DNA from: Planctomycetota bacterium
Lineage (GTDB): Bacteria; Planctomycetota; Phycisphaerae; Phycisphaerales; UBA1924
Length of the DNA stretch: 64,000 nucleotides
Assembly: GCA_039819165.1 (NCBI GenBank)
Contig: JBCBSM010000001.1
Location: forward strand, 1,984,001-2,048,000
Direction of reading: 5' to 3'
In this document: positions 51,944 to 60,942 of the stretch, one piece after another
How the letters are laid out: every line of letters begins with the position of its first letter
Position numbering within the stretch: position 1 is the first letter of the stretch
Program-made: the position numbers and the translations under genes
The notes under the pieces: model-generated
What the model saw: the letters and a program-made list of their open reading frames with translations, nothing else
Databases searched by the model: none
What the model was told of the DNA's origin: nothing

Positions 51944-52576
51944 CTAGCTGTCGGTGCTCTCGTGCGCGTGCTGGGGCATGTCCTCGAGGATGGAGTCGAC
52001 CAGCCCGTAGTCGAGCATCTCCTTGTCGTCCAGCCACAGGTTGCGGTCGCAGTCGCGCTCGATCTTGGCGGCGTCCTGCCCGGTGGCCGCGGCGTAGATC
52101 TCGTAGAGCCGCTCCCGCAGCCGGATGATCTCCTTGGCCTCGATCTCCAGGTCGGTGGCCTGGCCCTCCATGACGCCGCCGATGAGGGGCTGGTGCATCA
52201 GGTTGCGGCTGTTGCGCAGGGCGTAGCGTTTGCCCTTGGTGCCGCTGGCGGCGATGATCGAGCCCATGCTGGCGGCCTGCCCGATGATGTAGGTGCACAC
52301 GTCGCAGCCGATGAAGTTCATCGTGTCGATGATGCCAAGCCCGCTGGTGACGCTGCCACCCGGCGAGTTGACGTAGACGTGCACGTCCTGGTCGGGGTCC
52401 TCGTTGGCCAGGAACAGCAGCTGGGCGATGATCAGGTTGGCCATCTCGTCGCCCACGGGTCCACCAAGGAAGATGATGCGGTCCTTCAGCAGGCGGCTGT
52501 AGATGTCGTACGACCGCTCGCCGCGGCCGGTCTTCTCGATGACGATCGGGACGAGGTAGTTCGATTCGGCGCTCAT
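51944..52576 (-). CDS. clpP: ClpP-type subunit with Asn at the catalytic Asp position
   Basis: A 210-residue ClpP-family serine protease subunit. Nucleophile Ser103 lies in GQAASMGS and His128 in LMHQPLIGG. The third triad position, Asp171 in E. coli ClpP (ERDTERDRF), aligns with Asn179 in [10 protein letters not shown]. The same Asp-to-Asn change is known from ClpP1 of Listeria, which is active mainly in a mixed complex with ClpP2. A second, intact clpP gene lies 73 bases upstream, so a heteromeric ClpP is likely. GGAGAGGA precedes the ATG at 52576. ClpX is not nearby; clpS lies at 58226. Confidence 0.93.
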   Translation of the reverse strand: MSAESNYLVPIVIEKTGRGERSYDIYSRLLKDRIIFLGGPVGDEMANLIIAQLLFLANEDPDQDVHVYVNSPGGSVTSGLGIIDTMNFIGCDVCTYIIGQAASMGSIIAASGTKGKRYALRNSRNLMHQPLIGGVMEGQATDLEIEAKEIIRLRERLYEIYAAATGQDAAKIERDCDRNLWLDDKEMLDYGLVDSILEDMPQHAHESTDS

Positions 52577-52649
52577 GCGGTCCTCTCCAGTCTGCGTCGC
52601 GCTCGGCGGTCTGCGTGTGTGCGGGATCGGCGTACGTACGCGGCGCGGC

Positions 52650-53237
52650 TCAGCCGGCGGCCTTCTTCTTGTCGGATTGCAGCACCTCGTCCACCAGGCC
52701 GTAGGCCTTGGCCTCTTGCGCGTCGAAGTACTTGTCCCGCTCGCTGTCCTGCTGCACCTGGTCGGCACTCTGCCCGGTGTGCCGCGCCAGGATGTCGATG
52801 AGCGCCCGCTTGCTCTTGATGATCTGCTCGGCCTGCAGGCGGATGTCCTCGGCCTGGCCCGTCACCCCGCCGTAGGGCTGGTGGATCATCACCTTGGCGT
52901 GCGGCAGGATGTACCGCTTGCCCTCGGCGCCGGCGGTCAGCAGCACCGCGCCGCCCGAGTAGGCCCGCCCTATGCAGTACGTCGCCACCGGGCTGGAGAG
53001 GAACTGCATCGTGTCGTAGATCGCCAGCGTGTCGTCGACGGCCCCGCCCGGGCTGTTGATGTAGAAGTTGATCTGCTGGCCCCGCTTCTGGTCCTCCAGG
53101 TAGAGCATCTGCATCATCACCCGGGCGGCCGAGGCGAAGTTGATCTCCCCGATCAGGAAGACCACCCGATTCTCGAGCAGCAGCTCGTCGATCGTCATCT
53201 CGCGCGTGCGCTGGTAGGAAACGGCTGACGCGGGCAT
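52650..53237 (-). CDS. clpP: ATP-dependent Clp protease proteolytic subunit (intact triad)
   Basis: A 195-residue Clp[35 protein letters not shown], the Ser in [16 protein letters not shown], the His in VMIHQPYGG and the Asp in [13 protein letters not shown] are all present. The residue after the Ser is Gly rather than the usual Met, and Tyr replaces the preceding Ala. The protease chamber degrades proteins unfolded by ClpX or ClpA-type ATPases. AAGGA stands 7 bases before the ATG at 53237. The second clpP gene follows on the same strand after 73 bases and they probably form one operon. Confidence 0.93.
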   Translation of the reverse strand: MPASAVSYQRTREMTIDELLLENRVVFLIGEINFASAARVMMQMLYLEDQKRGQQINFYINSPGGAVDDTLAIYDTMQFLSSPVATYCIGRAYSGGAVLLTAGAEGKRYILPHAKVMIHQPYGGVTGQAEDIRLQAEQIIKSKRALIDILARHTGQSADQVQQDSERDKYFDAQEAKAYGLVDEVLQSDKKKAAG

Positions 53238-53703
53238 GGGCGTTCCTTCTATCTCTGGTCCACGCCGCCCGCTGGGGGACGCCGCGGCACGCATCCGGCC
53301 TGCCAAGCGACCGGTCCGGCCGGCACGCCCGTGCAAACACCAATCATCACGGGACCGCCGGCGGCCACCGGCGGACCCTCGCTCGCGAAACCGGGCATGC
53401 AACCACTGGGCCGGACGCCGCGGCACCGACACCGGCGGCGCACGCCGCGAGCGCAGGCTGGCCCAGATATCGGCTGCAAGCCCGGGCCGCCTGTGCCCAA
53501 TCACCCGCCGTTCTGGCAGGATCGCGCGGCGGGCCGCGGCCCCCGGGAGAGCGGGCGGGCGACCCCGCGCCACGCATGGCCCGCGGCTGCTCAGATCGGT
53601 ACACTCTCCGCCTGCGTCGCCCGGGTCGCGGCAGGTGCGTGCGGCCTCGCCTGTTCTTCGGCTCGTCTGTGCTTCGGGGATCTTGCCCCGCCGGGAGCGT
53701 TCG
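53238..53703. other. 466-base intergenic region between divergent genes
   Basis: No convincing gene is seen in either direction; frames here give only Pro/Arg/Gly-rich products with no ribosome site. TACACT at 53600-53605 (after CAGATCGG) is a candidate -10 element for the phosphoesterase gene. The clpP promoter should lie near the left side. No riboswitch, tRNA or repeat recognised. Confidence 0.5.
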
Positions 53704-54480
53704 TTGCCCACCGCCGTCATCAGCGACATGCACGCCAACGCGACCGCGCTGCACGCCGTCCTCGCGGACATCGACAAGCGGGGCATCGACCGGATCGTCT
53801 GCCTGGGCGATATCGTCGGCTACGGGCCCGATCCGCTCGAGTGCGTCGACCTGGTCCGCGAGAAGTGCGCCTGGTCGCTCATGGGCAACCACGACTTCGC
53901 GGTGCTCTACGAGCCCACGAGCTTCAACCCCATCGCCGCCGCCGCCGCCTACTGGACCCGCGAGCAGTTCGACGCCGAGCCCGACGAGGCCAAGCGGGCC
54001 GAACGCTACGACTACCTGGGCCGCCTCCGCGTCCGCGTGGTCGACACCGACACGGGCCTGCGGGTGCCCCTGCTGGCCGTCCACGGCTCGCCCAGGCGGC
54101 CCATCAACGAGTACATCTTCGATAAGGACACCCGCGAGTCGCCCGAGAAGCTCGAGGCCATCTTCGAGCGGATCGAGGCCGCCTGCATCGTCGGCCACAC
54201 CCACGTGCCGGGGGTCTTTACCGATGAGCCCGACTTCTACCCACCCAGCGAGCTGGGCACCGACGGCTTCAAGCTCCGCGAGGGCGAGAAGATCATCGTG
54301 AACGTCGGCTCGGTCGGCCAGCCCCGCGACAAGGATCCCCGTGCCAGCTATGCCGTCCTGCACGAGGACCGCGTCGAGTTCTTCCGCGTGGAGTACGACG
54401 TCGCCCAGGCCGCCAACCGCATCAAGGCCATCGCCGAGCTCGATGACTACCTGGGAGATCGCCTCTTCGCGGGTGACTAG
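53704..54480 (+). CDS. calcineurin-type metallophosphoesterase
   Basis: A 258-residue metallophosphoesterase. Motifs in order: AVISDMHANATAL (DxH), VCLGDIVGYGPD (GDxxGYGP), SLMGNHDFAV (GNHD), LLAVHGSPRRP (HGSP) and CIVGHTHVPGV (GHTH), with NVGSVGQPRDKDPRASY near the end. This is the YfcE/PrpE-like subgroup that hydrolyses phosphodiesters or phosphomonoesters with two metals. The start is TTG at 53704, with GGGAG 7 bases upstream; no ATG or GTG lies between it and the first motif. Substrate unknown. It precedes yidC by 24 bases. Confidence 0.9.
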   Translation: MPTAVISDMHANATALHAVLADIDKRGIDRIVCLGDIVGYGPDPLECVDLVREKCAWSLMGNHDFAVLYEPTSFNPIAAAAAYWTREQFDAEPDEAKRAERYDYLGRLRVRVVDTDTGLRVPLLAVHGSPRRPINEYIFDKDTRESPEKLEAIFERIEAACIVGHTHVPGVFTDEPDFYPPSELGTDGFKLREGEKIIVNVGSVGQPRDKDPRASYAVLHEDRVEFFRVEYDVAQAANRIKAIAELDDYLGDRLFAGD

Positions 54481-54504
54481 GTCGCCCCACCCCTATCTTC
54501 CTGT

Positions 54505-56808
54505 ATGGCCGACGCCCCAAGCCGAGCGCCCCGGATCCTGCTGCCCGTCGTCCTGCTGCTGCTGGGCGGGCTGATCATCGCGTGGCCCCTGATCACGGGC
54601 CAGGGCCAGACCCAGCCGCAGCAGCCGGACGGACAGGCTGCCGATCCCCCGGCCGAAACGCCGACCGGAGCACCCGCGGACGCCGCCGAGTCGATCGACG
54701 ACGAGCCGGGGCCGCAGCCCGCCGACGACCAATCCGACATTGCGGCCGACGAGCCGGTTGACGGCCCGGCCGATGCGGGTGCGGACGCACCAACGGATGC
54801 CGCGGGCGACCAACCACCCGCGCGCACGCTCCGCGTCCGCCCCGTCGAGGGCGACCCCAGCACGTGGACCTACACCCCGCTGGGCGGCCTCGACCCCAGC
54901 GCCGACCAGATGGAGGTCACCTTCTCGCTCCGCGGCGCGGGCGTCGAGCGGATCCGCCTGGCCGGCTACCGCATCGAGATCGGCGGCACCGAACGCGTCA
55001 TCGTCCAGGAGGAGGCCGTCCAGCCCCTGGCCAGCGGCGGCGCGCGGCGGCTCGTGCCCTTCGCCGCCGTCGAGGTCGCCGTCGGCGGCGCCCGCGTGCC
55101 GGTCTTCACCGCGGGCGACCGCCCCGCCTGGCGAGAGCGCGCGCCGGGCGACTTCGAGGCAATCATCGAGGACGCCGACGCAAACGCCGTCGTCCGCCTC
55201 ACCCGCACCTACGCGCTCGACGGCTACGTCCTCACCCTCACGCAGGCCGCCGAGAACCTGACCGACGAGCCCCTCGACGTGCGGTGGACCACCTTCGGCC
55301 CCGTCGAGCTGGCGCCCTACGGCGGCGCGACGAACTACGGCGGCGACATCCGCCGCTTCCGCTTCGGCTACGCCGCGCCCAACGCGCCGGGCTTCGTCGC
55401 GGGCCAGGAGTACATCGCCAGCCGCGATAGGGCCGCCGGCTCCCGCGACAAGGTCGCCCTGCGCTACGCGCCCGTCGCGAGGCTGTGGCCCAACGACGCC
55501 GCCACCAAGCAGGGCTACGAGCTGGTCTGGACCGGCGTCAAGAACCGCTACTTCGGCGTCGCGGTCTTCGGCCTCGCCAACGGCTCGGCGCCCGCGCCGG
55601 TGCTCGACGGCGTCGATCGCGTCAACCGCGTGATGCTCGATCCCGGTGCAGTTCTCAAGGCCAACACGATGGGCATCCAGCTCGTCTCGAGTGCGCAGGC
55701 CATCCCGCCCGGGCGGACCGCGACCACGGAATCGGGCATCTACGCCGGCCCGCTCTCCCGCGAGATCATCAGCGACCAGCCCGCCGCCGCCGCCGCCCAG
55801 CTCTCGAGCCTCGTGCAGTACAGCTTCGGCGGGCCGTGCGCCGTCTGCACCTTCCAGTGGCTGGCGCACGCCCTCATCGGGCTGCTCGACGTGCTGCACG
55901 ACTACATCGCCCACGACTGGGCGCTGGCGATCATCCTGCTGGTATTCATCGTCCGCGGCATCCTGCACCCGGTGACGCGGTGGAGCCAGATCCGCGTGCA
56001 GCGGTTCAGCCACCAGATGCAGCAGATGGCCCCCAAGCAGAAGAAGATCCAGGAGAAGTACAAGGGCGACCCCAAGCGGATGCAGGCCGAGATGGCCAAG
56101 CTCTGGCGCGAGGAGGGCGTCAACCCCGCGGGCCTGCTGGGCTGCCTGCCCATGTTCATGCAGACGCCCGTGTGGATCGCCCTGTACGCCAGCCTCTTCT
56201 TCGCCATCGAGTTGCGGCACGAGGCCGCCTTCTTCGGCGTCTTCCAGATGCTCGGCAACTGGCAGTTCCTGGCCGACCTGGCCCGCCCCGACGCCGCCAT
56301 CCCGCTGCCCGCATCGTGGCACTTCACGCCGCCGCTCATCGGCGGGCTCTACGGCACGATCACCGCCATCAACGTGCTGCCCCTGCTGCTGGGCGTCGTG
56401 TTCTTCATCCAGCAGAAGTACATGATGCCGCCGCAGACCGCGACGCTCTCGCCCGAGCAGCAGGCCCAGCAGAAGATGATCAAGTTCATGATGGTGGTCA
56501 TGTTCCCCATCTTCATGTACACCGCGCCCAGCGGGCTGACGATCTACTTCATCTCCAACTCGGTGCTCGGCATCGTCGAGAGTCGCTGGATCCGAGCCCA
56601 CATCAACAAGAACGACCTGCTCGAGACGCCGAAGCGCGATCCCGGCAAGCCCGGCATGCTCCAGAGGCTCATCTCCCGGGCCGAGGAACGCCAGCGGATG
56701 ATCCAGGAGGCCCGGGGCGTCGCCGATGCCAAGGGGCCCACCTCGGGCGCACTCGGCGCACGACGCAAGCACAACCAGCAGCGCCGCCGGGGACGCGGAC
56801 GCCCATAG
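54505..56808 (+). CDS. yidC: membrane protein insertase YidC
   Basis: A 767-residue YidC, which inserts proteins into the inner membrane alone or with SecYEG. After the N-terminal helix (ILLPVVLLLLGGLIIAWPL) comes an acidic, disordered stretch of about 80 residues, then the large periplasmic domain. The conserved core begins ALAIILLVFIVRGILHPVTR and has the Arg-bearing helix, MAPKQKKIQEKYKGDPKRMQ, PAGLLGCLPMFMQTPVWIAL and GLTIYFISNSVLGIVES. The C-terminus is basic (KHNQQRRRGRGRP), suited to ribosome contact. It is longer than the usual 550-600. mnmE follows after 12 bases, a common bacterial order. Confidence 0.95.
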   Translation: MADAPSRAPRILLPVVLLLLGGLIIAWPLITGQGQTQPQQPDGQAADPPAETPTGAPADAAESIDDEPGPQPADDQSDIAADEPVDGPADAGADAPTDAAGDQPPARTLRVRPVEGDPSTWTYTPLGGLDPSADQMEVTFSLRGAGVERIRLAGYRIEIGGTERVIVQEEAVQPLASGGARRLVPFAAVEVAVGGARVPVFTAGDRPAWRERAPGDFEAIIEDADANAVVRLTRTYALDGYVLTLTQAAENLTDEPLDVRWTTFGPVELAPYGGATNYGGDIRRFRFGYAAPNAPGFVAGQEYIASRDRAAGSRDKVALRYAPVARLWPNDAATKQGYELVWTGVKNRYFGVAVFGLANGSAPAPVLDGVDRVNRVMLDPGAVLKANTMGIQLVSSAQAIPPGRTATTESGIYAGPLSREIISDQPAAAAAQLSSLVQYSFGGPCAVCTFQWLAHALIGLLDVLHDYIAHDWALAIILLVFIVRGILHPVTRWSQIRVQRFSHQMQQMAPKQKKIQEKYKGDPKRMQAEMAKLWREEGVNPAGLLGCLPMFMQTPVWIALYASLFFAIELRHEAAFFGVFQMLGNWQFLADLARPDAAIPLPASWHFTPPLIGGLYGTITAINVLPLLLGVVFFIQQKYMMPPQTATLSPEQQAQQKMIKFMMVVMFPIFMYTAPSGLTIYFISNSVLGIVESRWIRAHINKNDLLETPKRDPGKPGMLQRLISRAEERQRMIQEARGVADAKGPTSGALGARRKHNQQRRRGRGRP

Positions 56809-56820
56809 GCGTCGACGCGC

Positions 56821-58152
56821 GTGGACACCTCGGCCACCATCGCCGCCTGCGCCACGTCCATGGCCGCGAGCGAGCGTGCACTCCTCCGCGTCTCGGGCGC
56901 GCACGCGTTCGATGCCATCGACGCCATCGCCGCCGCGCCCATCGAGCGGACCCGCGGCGTCGGGCCAATCCGCCTGCGGCTGCGCGCGGGCGAGCTGCCG
57001 ACCCTGGCCGTCCGGCTGCCGGGCCCGCGGTCCTACACCGGCGAGGACACCGTCGAGCTGCTGCCGCCGGGCTCGCCCACGCTCGTCGAGATGGTCCTGG
57101 CGGCGCTGCTCGCGCACGACTCGGTGCGGCTGGCCGAACCCGGCGAGTTCACCGCGCGGGCCTACCTCCACGGCCGCCTCACGCTGCAGCAGGCCGAGGG
57201 CGTCGCCGCCCGCATCGCCGCCGATTCGCGCGCCGAACTGGACGCTTCCGAGCGGCTGCTCTCGGGCGCCGCCGGCGGGCTCTACGCGCGGCTCACCGAC
57301 GAACTCGCGTCGGCCCTCGCCCTGGTCGAGGTCGCCGCCGACTTCGCCGACGAGGAACACGTCGAGCCCATCGCCGCGGCCGACCTCCGCGATCGCCTGC
57401 GGTCGATCCGCGACACGCTGGCCACGCAGCGGCCCGCGAAGGCGACCCGCGCCACCAGCTCGGGCAGGCCGCTGGTCGTGCTCGCCGGCCCGCCCAACGC
57501 CGGCAAGACCAGCCTGTTCAACGCGCTGCTCGGCCGCCGCCGGGGCATGGACTCCCCGCGTCCGCACGCCACACGCGACGCCATCATCGAACCGCTCGAG
57601 CTGCCGACGCCAGCCGGAGCCACGATGGCCGTCGATCTGTGCGACCTGCCCGGCACCGCCGACGATGGGGAGCTCCTGGACGCCGGCGAGGCGGACACCC
57701 TCCGCCGCGTGATCGAGGACGCCCTGGGCCGGGCCGACCTCGTGCTCACCTGCGATCCCAAGGCCCCGCCGCCGGGCGCCACCGGCATGATCCCGGTGCG
57801 CACCAAGGCGGATCTCGACCTCGCCGAGGCGACGGGGAGCGGTGCCCTATCCGTCAGCGCCGCGACAGGGCTGAACCTCGATCGGCTGCGATCCGCCATC
57901 GCCGAGACCATCGCCGACGCCCGCAGCGCCCGGGACGCCGGCCTGCTGCCCCGGCACGCCGCCCTCGTTGGCCGCGCAATGGCCGCGTTGGATGACGCCC
58001 TGGGCCTGATCGCGGGCGAGGGGCCGATCGAGACCGAGCTGGCGGCCGCCGGCATGCGGGCCGCCCTCGACGCCCTGGGCGAGCTGGGCGGGGCGGTGTC
58101 GGCCGATGATGTTATAGGACGCATATTCGCGAGCTTCTGCATCGGCAAGTAG
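56821..58152 (+). CDS. mnmE: tRNA modification GTPase MnmE, divergent G motifs
   Basis: A 443-residue MnmE, which with MnmG modifies the wobble uridine of certain tRNAs. The N-terminal folate-binding domain is marked by RLPGPRSYTGEDTVEL and GEFTARAYLHGRLTLQQAEG. The G domain has P-loop AGPPNAGKTSLFNALL and ATRD, but motif G3 reads CDLPGTADD in place of DTAGLR, and G4 reads RTKADL in place of NKxD. The C-terminus keeps the FCIGK end (CxGK), with the Cys used in tRNA modification. The start is GTG at 56821. The changes suggest altered GTPase control but not loss. Confidence 0.93.
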   Translation: MDTSATIAACATSMAASERALLRVSGAHAFDAIDAIAAAPIERTRGVGPIRLRLRAGELPTLAVRLPGPRSYTGEDTVELLPPGSPTLVEMVLAALLAHDSVRLAEPGEFTARAYLHGRLTLQQAEGVAARIAADSRAELDASERLLSGAAGGLYARLTDELASALALVEVAADFADEEHVEPIAAADLRDRLRSIRDTLATQRPAKATRATSSGRPLVVLAGPPNAGKTSLFNALLGRRRGMDSPRPHATRDAIIEPLELPTPAGATMAVDLCDLPGTADDGELLDAGEADTLRRVIEDALGRADLVLTCDPKAPPPGATGMIPVRTKADLDLAEATGSGALSVSAATGLNLDRLRSAIAETIADARSARDAGLLPRHAALVGRAMAALDDALGLIAGEGPIETELAAAGMRAALDALGELGGAVSADDVIGRIFASFCIGK

Positions 58153-58225
58153 GCGTCACCAAGGCCGCTTCGACCCCCCTCTTACGCTCTCAGATCCGAT
58201 TTCTGGCATCGAGGACGGGTTCTCG

Positions 58226-58678
58226 ATGATCGGAACTAGAAGCCGCCGGCCATCGATACGCTACTCTATGGTGATGTCCGAATCGGCCCTCCCTCCCGAT
58301 GCCAGCACCCAGGCCGAAGACGCGCCGGAGTCGCCCCCGCAGTCCGACGGCGAGGGAGCCGCGACCGCGACCGAGGCCCCGCCCGAGCGGGAACGCAGGG
58401 CCCCCGCACGGCCGAAGCCGGCCGACCCGAAGACCGACAGGCTGCCGCCCTACCAGGTGCTGCTGCACGACGACGACAACATCGACATGCTCTACGTCGT
58501 CGAGAGCCTGGTGGAGGCGACGCCGCTGCCCCGCCGGCGGGCGACCCGCATCATGCTCGAGGCCCACATGCGGGGCATGGCCCAGGTCATGGTGACCCAC
58601 CAGGAGCGGGCCGAGCTCTACCGCGACCGCATCCGGGCCCGGGGCCTGACGGCGACCATCGAGCCGATGCCGGCCTGA
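58226..58678 (+). CDS. clpS: Clp protease adaptor ClpS
   Basis: A 150-residue ClpS adaptor, which hands N-degron substrates to ClpAP-type proteases. The conserved core (about 70-150) includes PPYQVLLHDDDNIDMLYVVE, then ATRIMLEAHMRGMAQVMVTH and ERAELYRDRIRARGLTATIE. The DDD and the His of AHMRG correspond to the N-end-binding pocket. The first 70 residues are Pro/Ala/Glu-rich and disordered, longer than usual. Starts possible: 58226 (GAGGAC upstream), 58268 or 58274. The two clpP genes 5 kb away supply the protease. Confidence 0.92.
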   Translation: MIGTRSRRPSIRYSMVMSESALPPDASTQAEDAPESPPQSDGEGAATATEAPPERERRAPARPKPADPKTDRLPPYQVLLHDDDNIDMLYVVESLVEATPLPRRRATRIMLEAHMRGMAQVMVTHQERAELYRDRIRARGLTATIEPMPA

Positions 58679-58927
58679 TCGCCCTCGACCTCGCCCGACC
58701 CCTGCCGATCCCGCTCCCATCCGAGAACCCGCCGACGCGGGCCGGCCGATCCACACCGCTCGCCCAGGCCGCACGGCCCGCGCGGGCGGCCCGCGGCCTC
58801 GTCCAGCGGGCCACCCGCGCGGCCGATGCCCAGCTGGAAGCAGCCGGGAGCGGCGTCCGAGCGGATGCCGCCCGGGCCGAGCCGCCGGAAGGTCCGCCGA
58901 AGGGGGCGGGAGCGAGGGAGGAGCCGC

Positions 58928-59413
58928 GTGTCCAAGCCGATGGGCCAGATCCTCGTCGATCGCGGCGTGCTGACCGAGCGGCAGCGCGACCACGTCCTCC
59001 AGGCCCAGCGGGGCACGAGCCGGCCCTTCGGCGAACTGGCCGAGTCGATGCTCGGCGTCTCGCAGGCCGAGATCGAGGACGTCTGGGCCGAGCAATACGG
59101 CGAGCTGGCCGAGTGGGTCGACCCCGCCGCCATGGACATCCCCGAGCACGTGCTGTGCGTGCTGTCGGGCCGCCAGGCCGCGCAGTTCCGCGTGGTGCCC
59201 ATCCGCTACGCCGGCCGCAACCTCGTGCTGTGCACCACCCGGCAGGAGCTGCCGCGGGCGCTGCGGTTCGCGTCGGCCACCTTCGGGGCCGAGTGCACGC
59301 TGGCGCTGTGCGACGAGGACCAGCTCGCCGCGGGGCTGCGGCGGCACTACGACATCGACGCCGCCGCCTGGGACGCCTGCATCCGCCAGCTCGACCAGGA
59401 CGAGGCCGCCTAG
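58928..59413 (+). CDS. GspE/PilB N-terminal-type (MshEN) domain protein
   Basis: A 161-residue protein made of one MshEN-type domain as found at the N-terminus of GspE and PilB ATPases: GQILVDRGVLTERQRDHVLQ, FGELAESMLGVSQAEIEDVW, then FRVVPIRYAGRNLVLCTT. Some MshEN domains bind cyclic di-GMP. No ATPase domain is attached. It may regulate or contact a secretion or pilus ATPase elsewhere. The GTG at 58928 is chosen because GGGAGGAG stands 5 bases before it. The 249 bases before it hold no gene. Confidence 0.8.
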   Translation: MSKPMGQILVDRGVLTERQRDHVLQAQRGTSRPFGELAESMLGVSQAEIEDVWAEQYGELAEWVDPAAMDIPEHVLCVLSGRQAAQFRVVPIRYAGRNLVLCTTRQELPRALRFASATFGAECTLALCDEDQLAAGLRRHYDIDAAAWDACIRQLDQDEAA

Positions 59414-59422
59414 CGCAACCTC

Positions 59423-59507
59423 GATCGCTCCGTAGCGGCCTCCGGCCGCACAGCTCGCTCGCCGACCCCGCGCAGGAGTAAATCCTGCGGGGTTGGGCCT
59501 GCCCGGA
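59423..59507 (+). repeat. dispersed structured intergenic repeat, copy 2
   Basis: Starts GATCGCTCCGTAGCG ten bases after the GspE-N stop, continues CCGGCCGC and CTCGCTC, then hairpin CGCAGGA-GTAAA-TCCTGCG (59471-59489), and ends near GGGTTGGGCCTGCCC. Homologous to the reverse-oriented copy at 51851-51934. Compared with that copy the fourth stem pair is A-T instead of C-G, which keeps the stem. It lies between same-strand genes. Confidence 0.75.
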
Positions 59508-59598
59508 TGCACCCCGAGGTGCTACGAGATCATTCGGCTTGCTATAGGGCGCATCGCTTCTGCACGCCGGGCCGCCCGCCTTCCGATAGCACGCTGCG

Positions 59599-60942
59599 GT
59601 GCGCCCGGGCTGGACCATCCTGCTGTGCGTGCTCTCGCTGCTGGGCGTGGGCCTGGTCATGGTGCAGTCGGCGGGCATGAACGTCGACCCCATCCCCAGG
59701 CCCGAGCCGCTGGACTTCAGCGTGGGCGCGGCCGACCTCGTGGTCCCCGAGACGCCCGCGCCCGATGACCCCGCGCTGGCCGACGCGCTGCTGGATGTTG
59801 CGACCTCCCGGCCGGCGATCTACGCGGCGCTCGCGCTCCTGGCGACGGCGATCGCGGCGTCGACGCCCGCGGGGCTGCTCCGGCGGCTGGACCAGCTGGC
59901 CGACGTCCGGCGGCCCGCGCTCGTGCTCGCGGGCGTGACGCTCGCGCTGCTGGCGGTGCTGGCGCTCGTGTACGTGCCCGGGCTGCAGCGGGAGGCCAAG
60001 GGCGCGGCCCGCTGGATCGAGGTGCCCGCGCCGGTGCTGGGAACGGCCTCGTTCCAGCCCAGCGAGCTGACCAAGTGGGTGCTGCCCGCCGCCATCGCCG
60101 CGTACGCCGCCGCCTGCGGGACGCGGCTTCGGGACCTGGGCCGCGGGCTGCTGCCGGCGGGCGTCGCCATCGGGACGGCCTGCGGGCTCATCGTGCTCGA
60201 GGATCTGGGCACCGCGGTGCTCATCGCCGCCGCCTGCGGCCTGGTGCTCTTTGCCGGCGGCATGCGCTGGTGGCACCTGGGCGCACTCGCGACGCTCGCG
60301 GTCGCCGGCGCGTGGCAGGCGGTCCGCACCAGCCCCTACCGCATGGAGCGGATCACCAGCTTCCTCGATCCGTGGGCCAGCCCCCGCGACGGCGGCTACC
60401 ACATGATCCAGTCGCTGGCGGCCATCGCCGGCGGCGAGGGCACGGGCCGCGGCCTGGGCAACGGCCTGCACAAGCTGGGCTACCTGCCCGAGGACACTAC
60501 CGACTTCCTTTTCGCCATCATCTGCGAGGAACTCGGCATCGTCGGTGCCGCCATGGTGCTGGGGCTCTTCGGCCTGCTGATCTGGGCCTGCGTCGGCGTC
60601 GTGCGGGGCGAGCAGGGCCCCGTCGCGCGGCTCGTCGCCCTGGGCATCGCCGGCACCGTCGCGATGCAGGCGCTCATGAACCTCAGCGTCGTCGCGGGGC
60701 TCGGACCGACCAAGGGCATCGCCCTGCCGCTGGTCAGCGCGGGCGGCACGGGCTGGGTGCTCACGGGCGCATCCCTCGGGCTGCTGGTCGCGATGGACCG
60801 CCGCCAGGCGCGCGCGGCCGCGGGCGAAGAAGCCCCACGAAGAGCCTCGCACGCCCCGACGCCGCGCGCCATCGTCGAGCCCCGGCCACCACGCCGACCG
60901 CGATCCCGACGCCGGACCCATCCCGCCGAGGTCGTCGCGTGA
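59599..60942 (+). CDS. ftsW: FtsW/RodA/SpoVE-family peptidoglycan glycosyltransferase
   Basis: A 447-residue SEDS protein with about ten membrane helices. ASFQPSELTKWVLPAAIAAY, then DLGTAVLIAAACGLVLFAGG, YHMIQSLAAIAGGEGTGRGL, TTDFLFAIICEELGIVGAAM and GPTKGIALPLVSAGGTGWV are the family landmarks. It polymerises lipid II into glycan strands. The murG-like gene overlaps its stop (GTGA at 60939-60942), an order typical of the division/cell-wall cluster and the reason to prefer FtsW over RodA. The C-terminal 50 residues are Arg/Pro/Ala-rich. The start is GTG at 59599. Confidence 0.9.
   Translation: MRPGWTILLCVLSLLGVGLVMVQSAGMNVDPIPRPEPLDFSVGAADLVVPETPAPDDPALADALLDVATSRPAIYAALALLATAIAASTPAGLLRRLDQLADVRRPALVLAGVTLALLAVLALVYVPGLQREAKGAARWIEVPAPVLGTASFQPSELTKWVLPAAIAAYAAACGTRLRDLGRGLLPAGVAIGTACGLIVLEDLGTAVLIAAACGLVLFAGGMRWWHLGALATLAVAGAWQAVRTSPYRMERITSFLDPWASPRDGGYHMIQSLAAIAGGEGTGRGLGNGLHKLGYLPEDTTDFLFAIICEELGIVGAAMVLGLFGLLIWACVGVVRGEQGPVARLVALGIAGTVAMQALMNLSVVAGLGPTKGIALPLVSAGGTGWVLTGASLGLLVAMDRRQARAAAGEEAPRRASHAPTPRAIVEPRPPRRPRSRRRTHPAEVVA

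Noticed and set aside
54493-57567. A 1024-codon open frame opposite yidC and mnmE
   Set aside because: It is the antisense image of two well-recognised genes, with Arg/Gly/Ala/Val-biased content and no recognisable motif.
58679-58927. Possible small gene or RNA between clpS and the GspE-N protein
   Set aside because: Frames there are Ala/Arg/Gly-rich without a ribosome site, and no structured RNA pattern was seen; it is left as empty intergenic sequence.
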